Shown: positions 10,867 through 25,800 of the stretch, piece after piece
How positions within the stretch are numbered: the first letter of the stretch is position 1
Layout: every line of letters starts with the position of its first letter
Notes under the pieces: model-generated
What the model saw: the letters and a program-made list of their open reading frames with translations, nothing else
Told to the model about the DNA's origin: nothing
The model's database searches: none
NCBI RefSeq assembly: GCF_032854445.1
Contig: NC_088305.1
Span: 26,868,628-26,932,627, forward strand
Source: Liolophura sinensis
Lineage: Eukaryota > Mollusca > Polyplacophora > Chitonida > Chitonidae
DNA: 64,000 nucleotides
Reading direction: 5' to 3'
Made by a program: the position numbers and the translations under genes

Positions 10867-13800
10867 GTAAGTTTTAAGGCAATTTATGATAAAGTACCGG
10901 CTTACATTTTCAGAAGGTGTTAAACCACAAGTCATGAGTTGCAATAACAAAGGAAGTCTTAACAGTCAAAAGGCCTCTGTGGTCGAGTGATTAGCCTGCT
11001 TAATCGGAGCAATGGCCCAGGAGCACCTCACCAATGAGATCGCTGTGGAAAGGTCTGCCAGCAACTTGTCGATGGGTGTGGGTCACTCCTGGGATCTATG
11101 CGGTTCTCCTAAGATAATGATCGTCGACGTCGTACGCTGAGAGAAAATCTGAGCTTTAAAATTAAGCCATATTACCAGTTCAGCTGAGTCCTGATTATTG
11201 TCGACTTACTTGGTTAGTCAGAAAGCTCTTTCTTTCATGACTCATTTGATCTGGCCATATGACTTTTCCTGAGTTGAATCAGATCGAGTGTATCACTCAC
11301 ATTTTTTTGTCAGTTGACCCAAATTTTTATATCAGTGTATAATTCAAATACATATGAGTACGCCATAAGTTAAATTAGAAAAATAACGGCAACATCTACT
11401 GTTTGGAAGTGCAAGGAAAACAACAACACTGGCAGTTTATCTCTCTCAAACTATTCTGTTATCAAGAAAACACCCGCTTTAGACGTAGTATGCGGTGTGA
11501 TTTCAGCTTCTCTGTGCTGTGAGGCGTAACCAGCCTGAATCCAGCTTTCGATGGTTTTCCCTACGCCTTTAGGCCTGATCGTTTGTTAGGTCATTTCCTA
11601 CAGGCACTCTTGGTTGCTCTGGATACTCCATATTACACTGGATACCCCGGTTTACCATGTGTCCTCTAGATTACACCGGGCACTGCCGATTGCTGTGGAC
11701 ACTCCGGATTAATGCAGGCTCCCCGGATGACATTGGCCACTCCCGAATACACTGGATGCCTTGGATGACTCTGAGCATGCAAGATTTCTACGGGAACCGG
11801 ATTACTAATGGATCTCCCAGATTACTACTGGATCTCCCAGATTACTATGGGCACTCTGGATAACTACGTGCTCTCCAGATGACTCCGGGCATTTTGGGTT
11901 ACAACAGGCTTCCTGATTATTCCAAAGACACATGATTAATAGAGCACTCTGGTTTACAATCGGATGCCCCAGATTACTACTGGCACAACGAATTACTATG
12001 GGCACACTGGATTACCCTGGGCCTTTTGGATTACTACGGGCACACCGGATCAATAAGGCACTCTGGTTTACAAAGGGCTCTCTGGATGACTATGGGCACA
12101 CCATATTTCCACGGGCACACCGGATGACCATGGGTTCTTTGGATGATTTCGAGCGCTCCAGATTACAACAGGCTTTCCTGATTACGCCGGACGCACGGGA
12201 TTTCTAAGAGCAGTCTGCTTTACTAAGTTGCTCTCTGGATGACTATGGGCACACCATATTACCACTGATGACTACATGTTTTCCAGATGACTCCGGGCAC
12301 ACCGGATTACAAAAGGCTTTCCGGATTACTCCGAATTCATAGGATTATTAATGGTTCTCCGAATTCCGGATCACCCCACTCTATACCTATTCTCTTGAAC
12401 CAGCGGTGGCGTTATGGTGGCGTTCCCATAACAACATATGAGTATGTATTTTATGTAGTGACTGATTTCCTGAGCGGTGACTGATTTCTTTGGTGAAATC
12501 TCTATTTGTCTCCGATATTTTTTTAAACCAAAAACGTACACGAGCACATTTTTAACACCCAGACTGTTTTGTCTTGGACCTGAACAGAGTAATCCTCATT
12601 TTTGCAGTAGGGAAATAACCAATTTACAGACCGTCTCACTGATTCCAGGTTTGAAATCACTGAACCGACCTCCTCACACGCTCAACTGAAACTCATCACA
12701 TGTTTTTTTTATTCAAACTCCTGGAATCAATCAACTTCCACTTTTAAACACAGTCTTGTCCCGAAAACATTCTTTAATGACAACAGCAAGACTCCATCTT
12801 CTGTTGTTCAACAGTTCATTTAGGATAACCAAGGTATCTTACAAGCAGTCAGGATAACACTTGTTCCATGGTTTCGACCAAGCGTTACATTCGGCTAATG
12901 GAAACAGTGCATTGCAAAACTGTGATGGATTTCGAAACTAACCCATCTTTGGACTCTTCGTGTAGTGTGCTCATTTCTTCCTTTTTGAATGTTTTTTTTT
13001 CTTCAAAATTTTGTGTACGTTTTCTTTGCGTTGCTAGCGTACAAATGTAATTCTAAATTGGAATATGAGCCCAATATGGTGTTCAAGCAGATAGATGAAC
13101 CATTTTCGAGATATAGCCGGACGTTCTTCATTGTATCCCTAAAATATTACATATACTGGCTCCTTAGTCCACGTTCTCCGCGGTCTAAAAAAAACCATTA
13201 TAAAACGATACCATGAATGAAAGAGGTACCAGTATTATTTGATGCAAAAATATAAGGATCATGCTACTGGTTTGAATTTTCATGCAGACACATACTTGTC
13301 CGAATTAGCACGTTGCCCAATGGAATCCACAGTGAGATCGGTTCCAAATTATCTGGTCGATACTACACTAATGCGTCATTCAGTTGTAAACGCAGAGCGA
13401 AGGTCACCCATGGAGATGGCACAAAACACAGTATTTGGGTTGAACTCAGTGAGAACAAACCCTTATTTAACGCCATCAATTAGGCCGAAAACTCAATTTT
13501 CTTGTCACAATACGTTTAATTGAAAGGCTGGGACATCCGGCGACGATCGAGTGTTGAGCGAAACTAACCGGAATTCTCCGAGCTTGTGGCAACCTCACAG
13601 AAGATCGCGTATTAACAGGTTCAAATTGTTTTCCATTTAAACTAAACGCCTGCTTCTCCAATGATCATCAAATCCAGCCCGTCTTACGTTCTGGATGATG
13701 TTACCACAGTTTCTGGCACCATATGTGAAGACCGTTTAACTATCACACTATTGTCACTGCTCTCGTAACCATTTGCCAACAATCACAATATTACCAATGC

Positions 13801-16800
13801 TCTGCTGACCAATTGCCAACTATCACACTGTTGTTACTGCTCTAGTGACCAATTGCCAACTATCACACTGTTATTACTGCTCTAGTGACCATGTGCCTAC
13901 TATCACACTGTTGTCATTAATCTAGTGACCAATTGCCATCTATCACACTGTTGTTACTGCTCTAATGGCCAATTGCCAACTATTACGCTGTTGTCACTGC
14001 TCTAGTGACCATTTGCCAACTATCGCACTATTGTCACTGCTCTGCTGACCAATTGCCAACGGTCACACTGTCGTCTCCTCTCCAGTTTCACTCTCTATGT
14101 TGTCGCTTTTCATGTTGCACAAACATAATTCAGATATAAGATGTATTTATGTCTTGTTTGAGAATATTCTGCTAATACATGAAGGGAAGAGTACATTAGA
14201 AACCATTTTATGTCTGAAGGTACCTGAGCAGCCTCATAACATAAAGCCCACGTTATTTCTCTACAAATAATGTAATTCCGTAAATGATTAATTGTCAGCA
14301 TTTGGAAATGCAAGCCAGAATTATCTCCTTTACGCACCTTTGTGGTTGCTATTTCTCCAACTGCAAAGTGTCACTTGCAACCACAGAAATGAATAACAGA
14401 CTGCATAGACTTACATTGCGTTAAGTGTCAATATCCTCAAATTACGCAACAGGAAATAACAGGGCCATAAACTTAGCTTTGACCTGAAATGCATTACGTC
14501 GTTCTAATTAGTGTTTATAATTAACGTGTACAATACTAGTGCATGTAGGATAAGTAAACGCAAAGGGACATAGCGACTGGGCACGATGTGCAGTGTGTAG
14601 ATAATATCGCATTATGCCTGAGGAAACCCACGACCATCCGCAGGTTGATGACAGACCTTCCAACGTAGGGCCGGGAAGGAAGGCAACATGAGCTGGACTT
14701 TAACTCACAGCGATGGCATTGGTGAGAGATTCCTGGGTGTTTGCGCCGCGTTGGCGTGCTAACCCCCTCGACCACTGTCTAATGTTCATTTAAAATAATG
14801 TGGACATATAATGGTCTCACCAACGTCGTCGATTGGGACCCACAAACAGCTAGAAGTGGGAAAACTAAGGCCATATTTCAACCCGCAACTTGCGTGTCCT
14901 ACAGATTTAACGACTCTGTACCAAGACGCTCTTCCAGTATGTGAAATCTGTTAATGTTGACGTATAAGTCTTAGCGACATGTAATTATTTTGCGGACAGC
15001 GATTCCGAGAAAGGAAAACAATTTAAACGCACACAATGCAAAGGAAGCTTTTTACTTTAAATTTCCTCGAAACCTCAAAAGCGTTTTTTGCAAGAACACA
15101 TTTATGTCACTGTCTTAAGAAGTAACAGAACTTATGCCAAGCATTTGACTTGAAAAAAAAACATATGTTGTAAAAAAAGTTTCTCTCTGAATGATGTTAT
15201 TCTGCGTTCACTTTCAAACCAGATAATAACTAGATTATATCGTTCGTTAGACCTATGCATTATAATGAAAGTTCTGGTTTAACTTTGGACTAGCCCATGA
15301 AGTTTGTCCAGGTCCAGTGTTGGCAGTGCAGCCCCCAACTCTCTCAAGTCACCTGCCCCTCATACCACCCCCACCCAACCTTGTCCCCCATTCGTTATTG
15401 CTAGTTGATGTAAGTTACAGTAGCGAAAGAGATGCTCAGAATTCCAACCTGATATCCGATTAGCCTGTGTAATGGGATTGAAGACAGTTCTGGATAGAGT
15501 GTAATCACACAATTCAGAGTCCCCCGATTGGTCGATCAATGGCCCGGCTCGGGAACTGTGTGTGATTTTCATGCAGACGTTGGGATCTGCCGCTCGGACT
15601 TACTTCTCCTTGGTTCAAAGCCCCTTCTTGTTGGCACAGACTTCCGCTGTCGGCAGCTCTATCATTGAGGCGCCAATTTCCGGTGCGCGGGCAGCGATCA
15701 TGGCGGTAGACATTACGTGCGGTTTCCCGCAGCGAAGCATCACCTATGTTGTACGATAAAAGCAGAAAACAGTCCAATGAATGCGGTTTAGTTGAAATGA
15801 GCTTCTGGGACGCTGAATAGCCGTGAGGGGGGATTTCCACAGAATGCCGTAATCGGACACGAGGCTGTAATTTACGAGACTCAGACACATTTAGAATACT
15901 ATTCAACCGTGGTTTTAGGCTATGCAAATTCTGCTTGCTGATTGGATATTTATGGAACAGATGCGTCTCGGCAAACTGTAGGTAATGTTTGTGGGAAAGG
16001 GTACGTCTGTCACAGCGACTTGGATGCCCAGCAATGTTATTTTGTTTCGCCAACGCCAGAAGTTTTGCCTTGAATGTCAGGGTATAGCTAAAGAAAACGA
16101 ACGCATGGAAGCGAGGCATTGTACATTGTCTCGCCCTTTGGTGTGGAGATTCCATTTAGTATAGTTTTGCCTGGATTGCCGGGAAGGTTTGGAATTCTTT
16201 ATGTTGGGATATTTCTAAGCCAAAATATTTGAATATAGTGAAATTTAGCTGTAGATAAAACTCATTGATAAAAGATAGATTAGAGTAAAAAAAAACAACA
16301 ACTTTATTTGTCTTTAACTTTTTAACTATGCATGTACCAAACTTTTTTTCTCTCCCAGAGACTACCCTTTTACCTCAATACAAAGAATCCATTATCCTCT
16401 CAAGTTAAACTACTTGCAAGAAATTTGTTTTCTTGTCACAAAAAATGGAGGATTAAAAATTTCCTTTACTAATTATGGGGGCTCATCATGTTATCCGTGT
16501 ACTGGATAAAGTATTCGTACCAAAAAACCCAACCACAGTCATGTGCACAGCTCCATTAAAAATGGATGTTCAGGATATCTGGTTTCACAAACTCTGCTTT
16601 TTCCGAATTGAAGAACGGATCATTCCACTTATATGTATCTTATTTTTGATTGGTCATAAATAAAGTTCTGGTACAGTGTTTGTTTGGTTATAATATTGTT
16701 GCTTAAATGTGAATTAAACCGTGACTCAGATGAATCTTTTCCGATTATTCTCGACGACTCCGATCGATTCTTGGCTAATGCGACTGCAAACTCGAATGAA

Positions 16801-19800
16801 ACTCTCCTCTGCGGCTTTAAGTCAGGCGGTTAGTCAGGTACTCCGACTTTCTCTAATGATAAATCCGTAGAATAGCTTATGATGCCCAGCCCTATAAGCT
16901 GTTGTCATAAGCATATCCCTTTATAATAAAAAAAACAAACTGCATTTGATTTTTGTGGCTCAGTACAATACAATTTGGATACTTTTTAGTTTGGTTCTGT
17001 TGCTTCTGGGACCAGCGCGGCCCAATGACCAAGAAGCCTCTCACCAATACTGTCGCTATGAGTTCAAGTCCAGCTCCTGCTCTCTTCCTGTCCGGCCATA
17101 CCGTGGGAACGTGTTGCATCAACCTGCGGATGGTAGTGGTTTTCCGCCGGGCTCTATCCGGTTTCCTCCCATCATAAAGCTGTCCGTCTCCGTATAAGTG
17201 AAATATTCTTGAGGTCGGCGTAAAACACCAATCAAATAAAATAAATCAATATTGCTTCTGCCCCTTGTTCTTATCGGTGATTCTTGTATAACTTTTAACA
17301 TGTAACCCTAAAAGTTTGTTTTGCTGCTTTTAGGACGAGAAAAACCAGATTATAACAACAAACTGCTGGATAAATCAGGTAAGTCTTTAATGTTTCACCT
17401 TCATTTTCTGGTCCCAGAGACTGCCTCTCATGGCGAAGTTAAAATTGATATTGTTGACATTTCATTGACAGATAGGTGCGGTTTGACCTTTCTATAGATC
17501 ATAATATAATGACAACAAGTTGAAGGAACCTTAAGATATTTTGATTGCTCACTGTTAAGACCAGCCCAATTTTAGTGACCTGTAGCCGCATTGACTGTCC
17601 TGCCTGGTGTTTCAGCCTTGTGTTTATTATGCAATTTGAGTTGGCTTGGCTACAAAGTTACGGGAAATAGCCCTTGAAGACAAGCATTTCCCGAAGCAAT
17701 CAAATAAATAAGCAGTTATTTTGATTTTTTTTATTACTTTTGAAAGCGCTTTTTCTTACAAATCTTCAATACCATCGCCACGATATGGCTGAAATACTGT
17801 CTGTTTGGTTTTAAACCATAATTATTCAAACCTTTACCACTGAGAGCTTTTCATGTGCGTTGTAGTTGGAGATTTTCTATCTTAAGCTCTGCATACACGA
17901 AAGCTTAAGGCGCCACTCAACTCAGTTGGTTGCACGGAACTGGTTCCAGTCGCTGATGGCTGTGCGACTTGAAGACTGATCGGCCTGGAGTGTAGTTCGT
18001 TATTTCGCGTACACGAGCCATTACGACCGAACGCATGACCCGAGTTGAGTTGAATTGAATGTTAAGCTTTCGTATATGTCGAGTTTAATTCTTCTCTCTA
18101 GCATGCAAATGCAGCTTTTGCTTCCTTCGCTACTTAGATTTTTTAGTTGGGAAATTGCGAATTTCATTTCTTAAATCTGGTTTCATTCACCTGCTAACAT
18201 GGGCACTGACGTGGAAAAACATATCCGCGGGAGTAACTTTTGGAGATATCTTATTACCACTGACTTTTTCTGTCATAGGGTTGGATCGATTACAAGTTGC
18301 GATGGGTTCCTGAAAAATATGGTAACATAGAAGTCATCCGCTTACCATTTCAAGAAGTCTGGAAACCTGATATACTGCTGTATAACAAGTAAGGACACAT
18401 ACGTTATATCAATGGGATCTATTGTTTTTCACCAATGGAGTTATGAGTTCAACACGTCCTTTCGCCAAATTGCCGTCCACAAACTGAGAAATATATCACC
18501 TGTTTTTTTTTTTAATTTGTTTTTTTTTTTGCTTTGTGTGTATGCGACGGGTGTTGTCTCTAATAATAATTATTCTTATCGAGGTTTGTATGCAGTTTGC
18601 TAGCGTATTAAGTCAAATAAATGAACAAAAATCGATCATCGATCTGTAACAACCAAAGGCTATGTGAATGTGCTTTTTAGATCCAAAATAATTTGGTACA
18701 CGAAGCGTTTTTTTCTGCCATGAAAAAATAACTTTGAAATTTTCTATCTTTTTTTCGCTGTAGTTGGCCTATAGCAAGGCAAAGTATAACAAAGTCAGAA
18801 CTCAATAAATCTCTATTGTTGACCTTAAATCTGCTCTCCAGATGACTAACCATCTTGTAAAGGGATACGTAGTTTGTGACCCAAGAAATAATTTAATAAA
18901 ATCTTTCAAAAAATATCATATAATCTACGTAACATGTATGCTGAAACATAAAGTTTGATCAGTGGAAAAACATGGTCAGATCATTCTATTTGCATTTCAA
19001 AACCTAACCACTCCCCGAAAAGTTTTCTGACCTAAAATGTATGAGGAAGCCATCGTGAAAAGTAACTGAGATGAGACCAAAAACCATCGCGATATGACCG
19101 AAATTATCGCGATATTACAGACATTTTGACGATACCGTTCCTATACGACCGAAATCGCTGTGACATTAAAATCCAACCAAAGCAGAAAGTATTCTTCATT
19201 GAAGAGCTATATGTACATGCTTCTGGGCGCGGTCCACCCACTTGTATTTATCCACGCGTATCTAATCAAACAACAGGCTTACAGTTTTTCGATTGATGGT
19301 CCCGGCAGCATTTTATCCAAGCTTAATCATAAGTTGTTTTTTTCTTTTCTCTGTTTTTGTCCTTCAAATCCTCAGCCAAAAATAAGTGCGACAAGTGAGC
19401 CGACAAGCACGACATTAGCCAAAAGTGCCGCGGTATGTTTACTTATACTTAAATATACTCCACTATTTATAACCGACTGAAAAGTTTACAGTTGATCAGG
19501 TTGTAGTTAAATTAGTGAGTTGTGATTAAAAACCGAACAACACGCCAGAGGGTGTAAATTAATTCCTTGTCATTTTTTTATCTTCAGCGCTGTGAAGTGA
19601 ACTGATTTGTATTAAATACTGAAGCTAGAATTTCATATCTGTAACTGTTTTTATACCGGATTGATTCCAGACTGTGTTCTTGACTGATCTGCTGATTACC
19701 CAAAGGTTTTGGTTCGCATTGCGCTCTTGTGCACACGGAGATGAATTAAACAACAAGTTGGCGACCAAGACGTTCATTTGTCTCGAACTCAGGAAAAATA

Positions 19801-22800
19801 TTATAACATCACGCAATCTGCTTCTAGCTACAAGTTCCAGTGAATCCGCTTTATATTTAGTGTTCACTTGAGCTAATCATATTTTCCACTCTGCCATAGC
19901 CTTGTTGAAAGTCCACGAACAGTTATGCATTAAGACGGCTAGTGTCTGAGCCAAATATCTCAAATGATCGTTTCGGGGATACATTTGTATAAATGGCTTT
20001 GTTGAAGATGATGCTATGAAGCAGATATATTGCTCGTTTTGGGACTGTTCCCCAAATGGTCTTGCATGGAACACCGCCAGTTTTGATCAAGCTCTACAGT
20101 CTGATATACAGTGATATAACCCTAACACATACATAATCTGCAAACGAAAACACTCTCTTATCCTTTTCAAGCGATGGAATGGTAACTCCCCCCCCTCCTT
20201 CTCCTACCCCCCCCCCCCCCCCCCCCCAGATAATTCGATCACTCATGTAGAAACACTACATAGAGAAAGTTTTATCTTTTGGAGCCGAAATAAGAAGAAA
20301 GGCAACACGTCGTGGTCAAGTTGTTTTGGAAAGTTTGCTTTGTTGAAGTGGCAATAAAAACTCCGATATGGAATTTAAAAGGTCTTGTCGACTCTCGAAA
20401 GGCTCCTGTGACGCGTTTTACCCCAGTCCATGAATTCTGGCTACGATCTGATAATTAAGGTCTTATGCCGAAGTGCTTGTTTTGTATTCACCCAGAAAAA
20501 AGCTGTTAAATGTGGATGAGTTGGCGTGCTCTGTGCTGTCGGAGAAGCGAGTCTCCCATGATACAGGAATTTGGCTGAACGCCTCGGATTCACTAGATCG
20601 CCAATGTCATCGCATAATACTGTAAAATCCGAACAGTTATGCAGCATCTCTAGTGCTATCGATCCGATGAACTTTTTTCTGTACAGTCATGGCGTCTTAT
20701 CGTTCGTTAACTATTAATATTTAATCGACTTTATGGTGTTTTTTCTACGATCTCCTTTCCAGTCGTTGTTTACTCGACAAAACCTTGGGGATACCACTGT
20801 TTAGTTGAACCTGCTCATCGGGAAGTACTGAGTTTTCTATGAATTCAACCCTAGTGTCAGCAAAGCATTGTCAAGCACCACCGAACCAATAATCAATTTT
20901 AAGATTAAAGCATCCATTTAAAAAAAGATGATTTTTATGTAATGTTTTTCTTTCCTGTGTATGTTGTTTTATTTTAGAGAAGGTTCCCACTAACCTTAAG
21001 GTTTAGTTATTGTTTTAGTCATGTAAGTGCTTTTGTACTGTTGTGCGCCAATGGAGTGGTAGCTAGATCACGTGAAATTTACATATGAGACGTATGAGTA
21101 CATGTACAAAAAGAACTTCTCACCGTTTATGAGAAAAAATCAAAAGTTGTCTTACTCAACTCATTTTCGTCACAAATTCTTATTTTACCTCCAGACAATT
21201 TTTAAGCTTAATCAGTATATAAAACCAAGATGAAACAGGCAATTTACCGCCACAAAAATGGATTTTTTAAACCATATTTGTCTAAAGAGTCTTAATCCAA
21301 AAGTAAATGTTTATATAACATTTATATGCGGATTTCAGTCAAAACTAACTTTGTTGAAATCATCCCTGTTTCGATATATGCATTCCAGTTTATATTTTTT
21401 GGCCTTTTATCTAAGGTTCTTAAGCCAAAGACGAGCTTTGTTAAACCGTTGTGTGCGCCTTTAAAAATGACGTTAGTGATTAGGTTACACACTGAAATTT
21501 TGTGTCAGCATACATCTGTAAGACGATTCTCACAGGAAACATCAGCCAGTGGAGTGCAATACGCAGATGTACAATAAATGTGCAATCACCCTTAAGGCTT
21601 TGGATGTATGTTTGGATGTTTGGATAATTATTAATTTGTAAAAATATCTGGTAAAGACAGGTCGGCAGCTTTGACTTTGTCATATGACAAATATATACAT
21701 TTGTGCTTTGTTTTGTTTTTTCGTTTCAGTGCGGATGTTACGTCACAAGTGTCATCCGTGAGCACAAACGTCATCGTGACGTTTTCGGGCAACGTCACCT
21801 GGTTGTCCATGGTGATATACAAAAGCTCTTGCTCTATAGACGTCAAATACTTTCCGTTTGATGAACAAAACTGTACGCTGGAATTTGCGTCGTGGACGTA
21901 CGACGCTAACGCCATCAAACTCGTGATAGTTGGTGACAGCGGCGACATTTCAAACTACATCCCCAACTCGGAATGGAATCTGTTCAAACTAGAACAAAAA
22001 TGGCGGAACATAACCTTCTCCTGCTGCCCGGAACCTTACATTTTTGTGAGCTACAGCATTCTGATGACGCGGCGCCCTCTGTTTTACCTGTTCAATATGG
22101 TGATGCCCTGTGTGCTAATCACTATGGTGGCCCTTTTGGGGTTTTACATGCCCTCTGATTCTGGAGAGAAGGTTTCCATGGGAATAACAACTTTACTGTC
22201 CATGACTGTATTTCTCATGATAGTGGCTGAAAACATGCCACCGACGTCAGATGTGGTACCATTAATAGGTAAGTTTTTCCTTAACAAAACCGACTTTGCT
22301 GGATTACAGTTAGATATTAGTGGTTCATTTAATTCTTTGTTTACTTACACTGGTACTAAAAATAAACCAAAGTGAGGTATTTAAACAGTTCAATAGTTCA
22401 ACTCGGAGACTTCTTTGAAATAACGAAACATTGCCTTTTCAAAATATTTAAAGTGTATATCGGACATTTTTGGCAACAAATCGATCAACACAAATCAAAT
22501 CTGCATGTAAATCTTACTACTGCTTTAAATCGCCCAAACGATTACTTTTCAGGAAACATATCAGCCTCGTCTGTGCACGTGTAACCAATCAAAATTGATG
22601 ATAAAGCTCCCAAAATTCATAAACACTTATAAATCATAAATAAAAATTATAAATAGCACAGGTACGAGACTGATATTCACTGAAAGGCAATAATTTCAGC
22701 TGTTCTTGGGATATACAGAAAATTTGATTTGTTTAGCTAATATGGATATTTTGCGAAAAACCTATCAATTCCACATCCCCATGAGGCTTCCTAACAGCTT

Positions 22801-25800
22801 CACGTGTGCGGATTTATTAGGCAGCGCAAACTTGACCTTCGCAATACACACAGGATATTGCACGGTAAGGCTTCAGTGTCACAGACATTGCTACAGTAAG
22901 ACTCTGCGATAAATGGAGAATCCCAAGAAGCCAGCGGTCACGTCGTGGGCAGAGATTATCTTAAAATATCAGCAGGTCATGAAAACCGGGTTGTTTTGTC
23001 AAATGTCAAAGTTCTCAGTCAGGCTGACCGGAAATCCGGATATTTCACAGCGATTGGTCAAGGCCATTGTTCTTTGCCACTAAATATCTGGGATAATAAT
23101 CAGTGTGAGGGAGGAATTTTGTCACATTGTGATGAACGCCAAACTGGAAAAAAGCGACAAAGACGTTGATCAGCGCTACAGTAAGCTAACATCCATCCAG
23201 CAAAATATTCACAGCCTTGTGTCGAAACTGGGTTACTCTGTATTTTAAATGCCGTTTCAGTTTTTTCTAATGATCTCACGAATGACATTACTGTCTCAAC
23301 AGCATGCACTGTGATTACTGTATGTGTTTTATACATATTGTTTAAATGTTTAGCTTTTGCAGTAAACATTCCACATTTATAGGATGAACCATATGGCATT
23401 TTATTTGAAATTGTGGTCGTTTACATTGCGACAGTAACAGTCAGTGAACATGTACATGTTCAGGCACGTGTATATCCCACTCCCCACCCAAATAGCTGAA
23501 CGTTTAGGTTTGGCCATGCAAGACGCTTTGTTTTTTTTAAAATTATATACAATAAATCAGTGCCTACCTAAAGCAAATAGGTCTATAGGTGTATAACATG
23601 TGTATAAGGAAATGTAGGTTGTATCTTTTTGATTAAAACTTTCAGGAAAGGCTTAGGCAAGACCATTAAAAGTGTACCAAGATAATTGTTAACCTTTACA
23701 TTACAAAAGCAAACGTAAAGTTTTATGTAAAGGGAAACTTTGCTGAATCGAAAGCACCGCGAATAATAGTACCTTTATGGGATTGGCATTATGTTTGATT
23801 AAAAATACTTTAAAGCTTACATATCTAAACATATAGTGTATTTTTATTGTCGTGAAAGGGAACAAAACCGAGTAGGAAGTGCTCATTGTGTTTTACCGGA
23901 CTGAAGACCACAGATATAAAGAGATGAATCCTCCTAGTCTTGTTATTATTTTCCCCATTAGGTTTCCACCCACCATATTACTGGCCGCCGTTGTATAAGT
24001 GAAACATTCTTGAGTACAGCGTAAAACACCAAGCTAATAAACAGATCAAATTGCATCAATGCTATATACATTTTGCTTTGTTTTTTACAGGTTTATATTA
24101 TGGAATTACAATCGCCATTGTCTCGTTCGCCACGGGTATGACTGTGTTAACACTGAACATCCACCATAACGGAACCCGAGGGTACGAAGTGCCCTCTATT
24201 GTCAAGAAGTTTTGTTTTGGAATATTAGCCAAAATATTATGCATTCGACTGGAGCTACCAGGGACCCCTCCCAAAAGGGGAATGGTAAGGAAAAGCATAC
24301 TCTGTTATTAAACTTTCCGTAAACTATAGGTAAAAGAAATGGCAACAAGCTGTGGGGGACTTTTCACTGTAAAATTGAAGATTGGGGAACTTTGGACACT
24401 GTGTAAAGAAGTATCTGAACTCTACCCTAGATTACTTGTTTCTCGTATGACACGTGTTTTACCACTAAAGCGGCAGTGATGGTAAAACCCAGAGCCCAGT
24501 AATTCGAAAATGTATCAGCCAATGCCGGTATTAAGTCATATTTTAAAAGCAAAATTTTAGCCAAAATCAGCAGCTAATGCGGTTGTCCGATGTCAAAGTA
24601 TAAGAGCAGGAGATTTAATTCATATTCATTATACTGTTAAGCAATTAAGTTTGGGCTAAGTACAAAATTGAACACTAGGCTTAGAATTAAATCTAGTATA
24701 AAGTCTTAAAACAGTTCTGAGCAACTGGGCCCTGGCAGTTAGGGTGGTTGAACACCAAGTTTTCTATATAATGTTTTCTACGATTGTTGCTGGAGATAGG
24801 GGAAGAGGAGTGGAAACGGTCATCAATCAAAATGTAGGGACGTTTAAACTGGGTTGTAGTGAACAGTTTTACAAAACCAGATCTACTGGCCTAGCATAAC
24901 TTTAATTTGTTTCTTTTTTTTATACAATAGATAGTATGAGTTGTTTCCCAATGTGCTATGCTTTAAACACTTTAGAGGTAATGGAGAATGTGTATGGTAT
25001 TTTGCTGTCTTCAACAGCAAGGCATCTCCTCGTGTTAACATTTTCTTTAGCCTCAACATTTACGAAGATGAGAGGTATCTTGCTGAGAAAAGACGTATAG
25101 AGCTATATTTGGGATGTAACCAGAACACTTTCTACGCATGTATATCTATATTTAGTTTATAACTCGAGCTATTCAGGAGCACAGGAAGCACGTGTCCAAT
25201 GATTATCTTCCAAGCAATTATTGGCTTTTTGGAAACCCCATAAGGATCTAGAAAGACAGAATGTCTGATAACCACAGGACGGACAGGAAATGATTCTGCA
25301 GCTAAAGTACGCATGTCATTTTGTGGCGCGTTTCTTGTTAATCATGCCTAAGAAACAGACCTGAAGCCATTGCTCTACATTGCTATTTCTAATGGGGGCA
25401 TCTTGCGGGGATCATTGCTTCTGTAATATGAGGTTTAAAAGTGACCAGATTGGCGGAGTCAGCGCTTGAGTGGAGTTGAATTTATAGTGTTGTTCTTTCT
25501 CTTAGAGTGCTAGAGGCGCCGCTGTAATTTTTCTGGAAACGCCGAGAAACGGAATCATTCTCTAAATTAAATACGTCTCAGTTGTATAACTCTTCCAGAA
25601 AATGGTGAACGACAACACATGTATAACCATGCCAGTTTGTTAAGTATTTAATTGTTATTTATATATGCCTTTAATTAAATTTGTTGTTAACATCTCCGTT
25701 ATTTCTTAAAAGAATTCACTTTGCAATATACAATGTCACTCGCGCGTTGGCTTGTACTGATTTAATTGTGTTTACTTAAAGGAGAAGTTAAAGGACAAAT

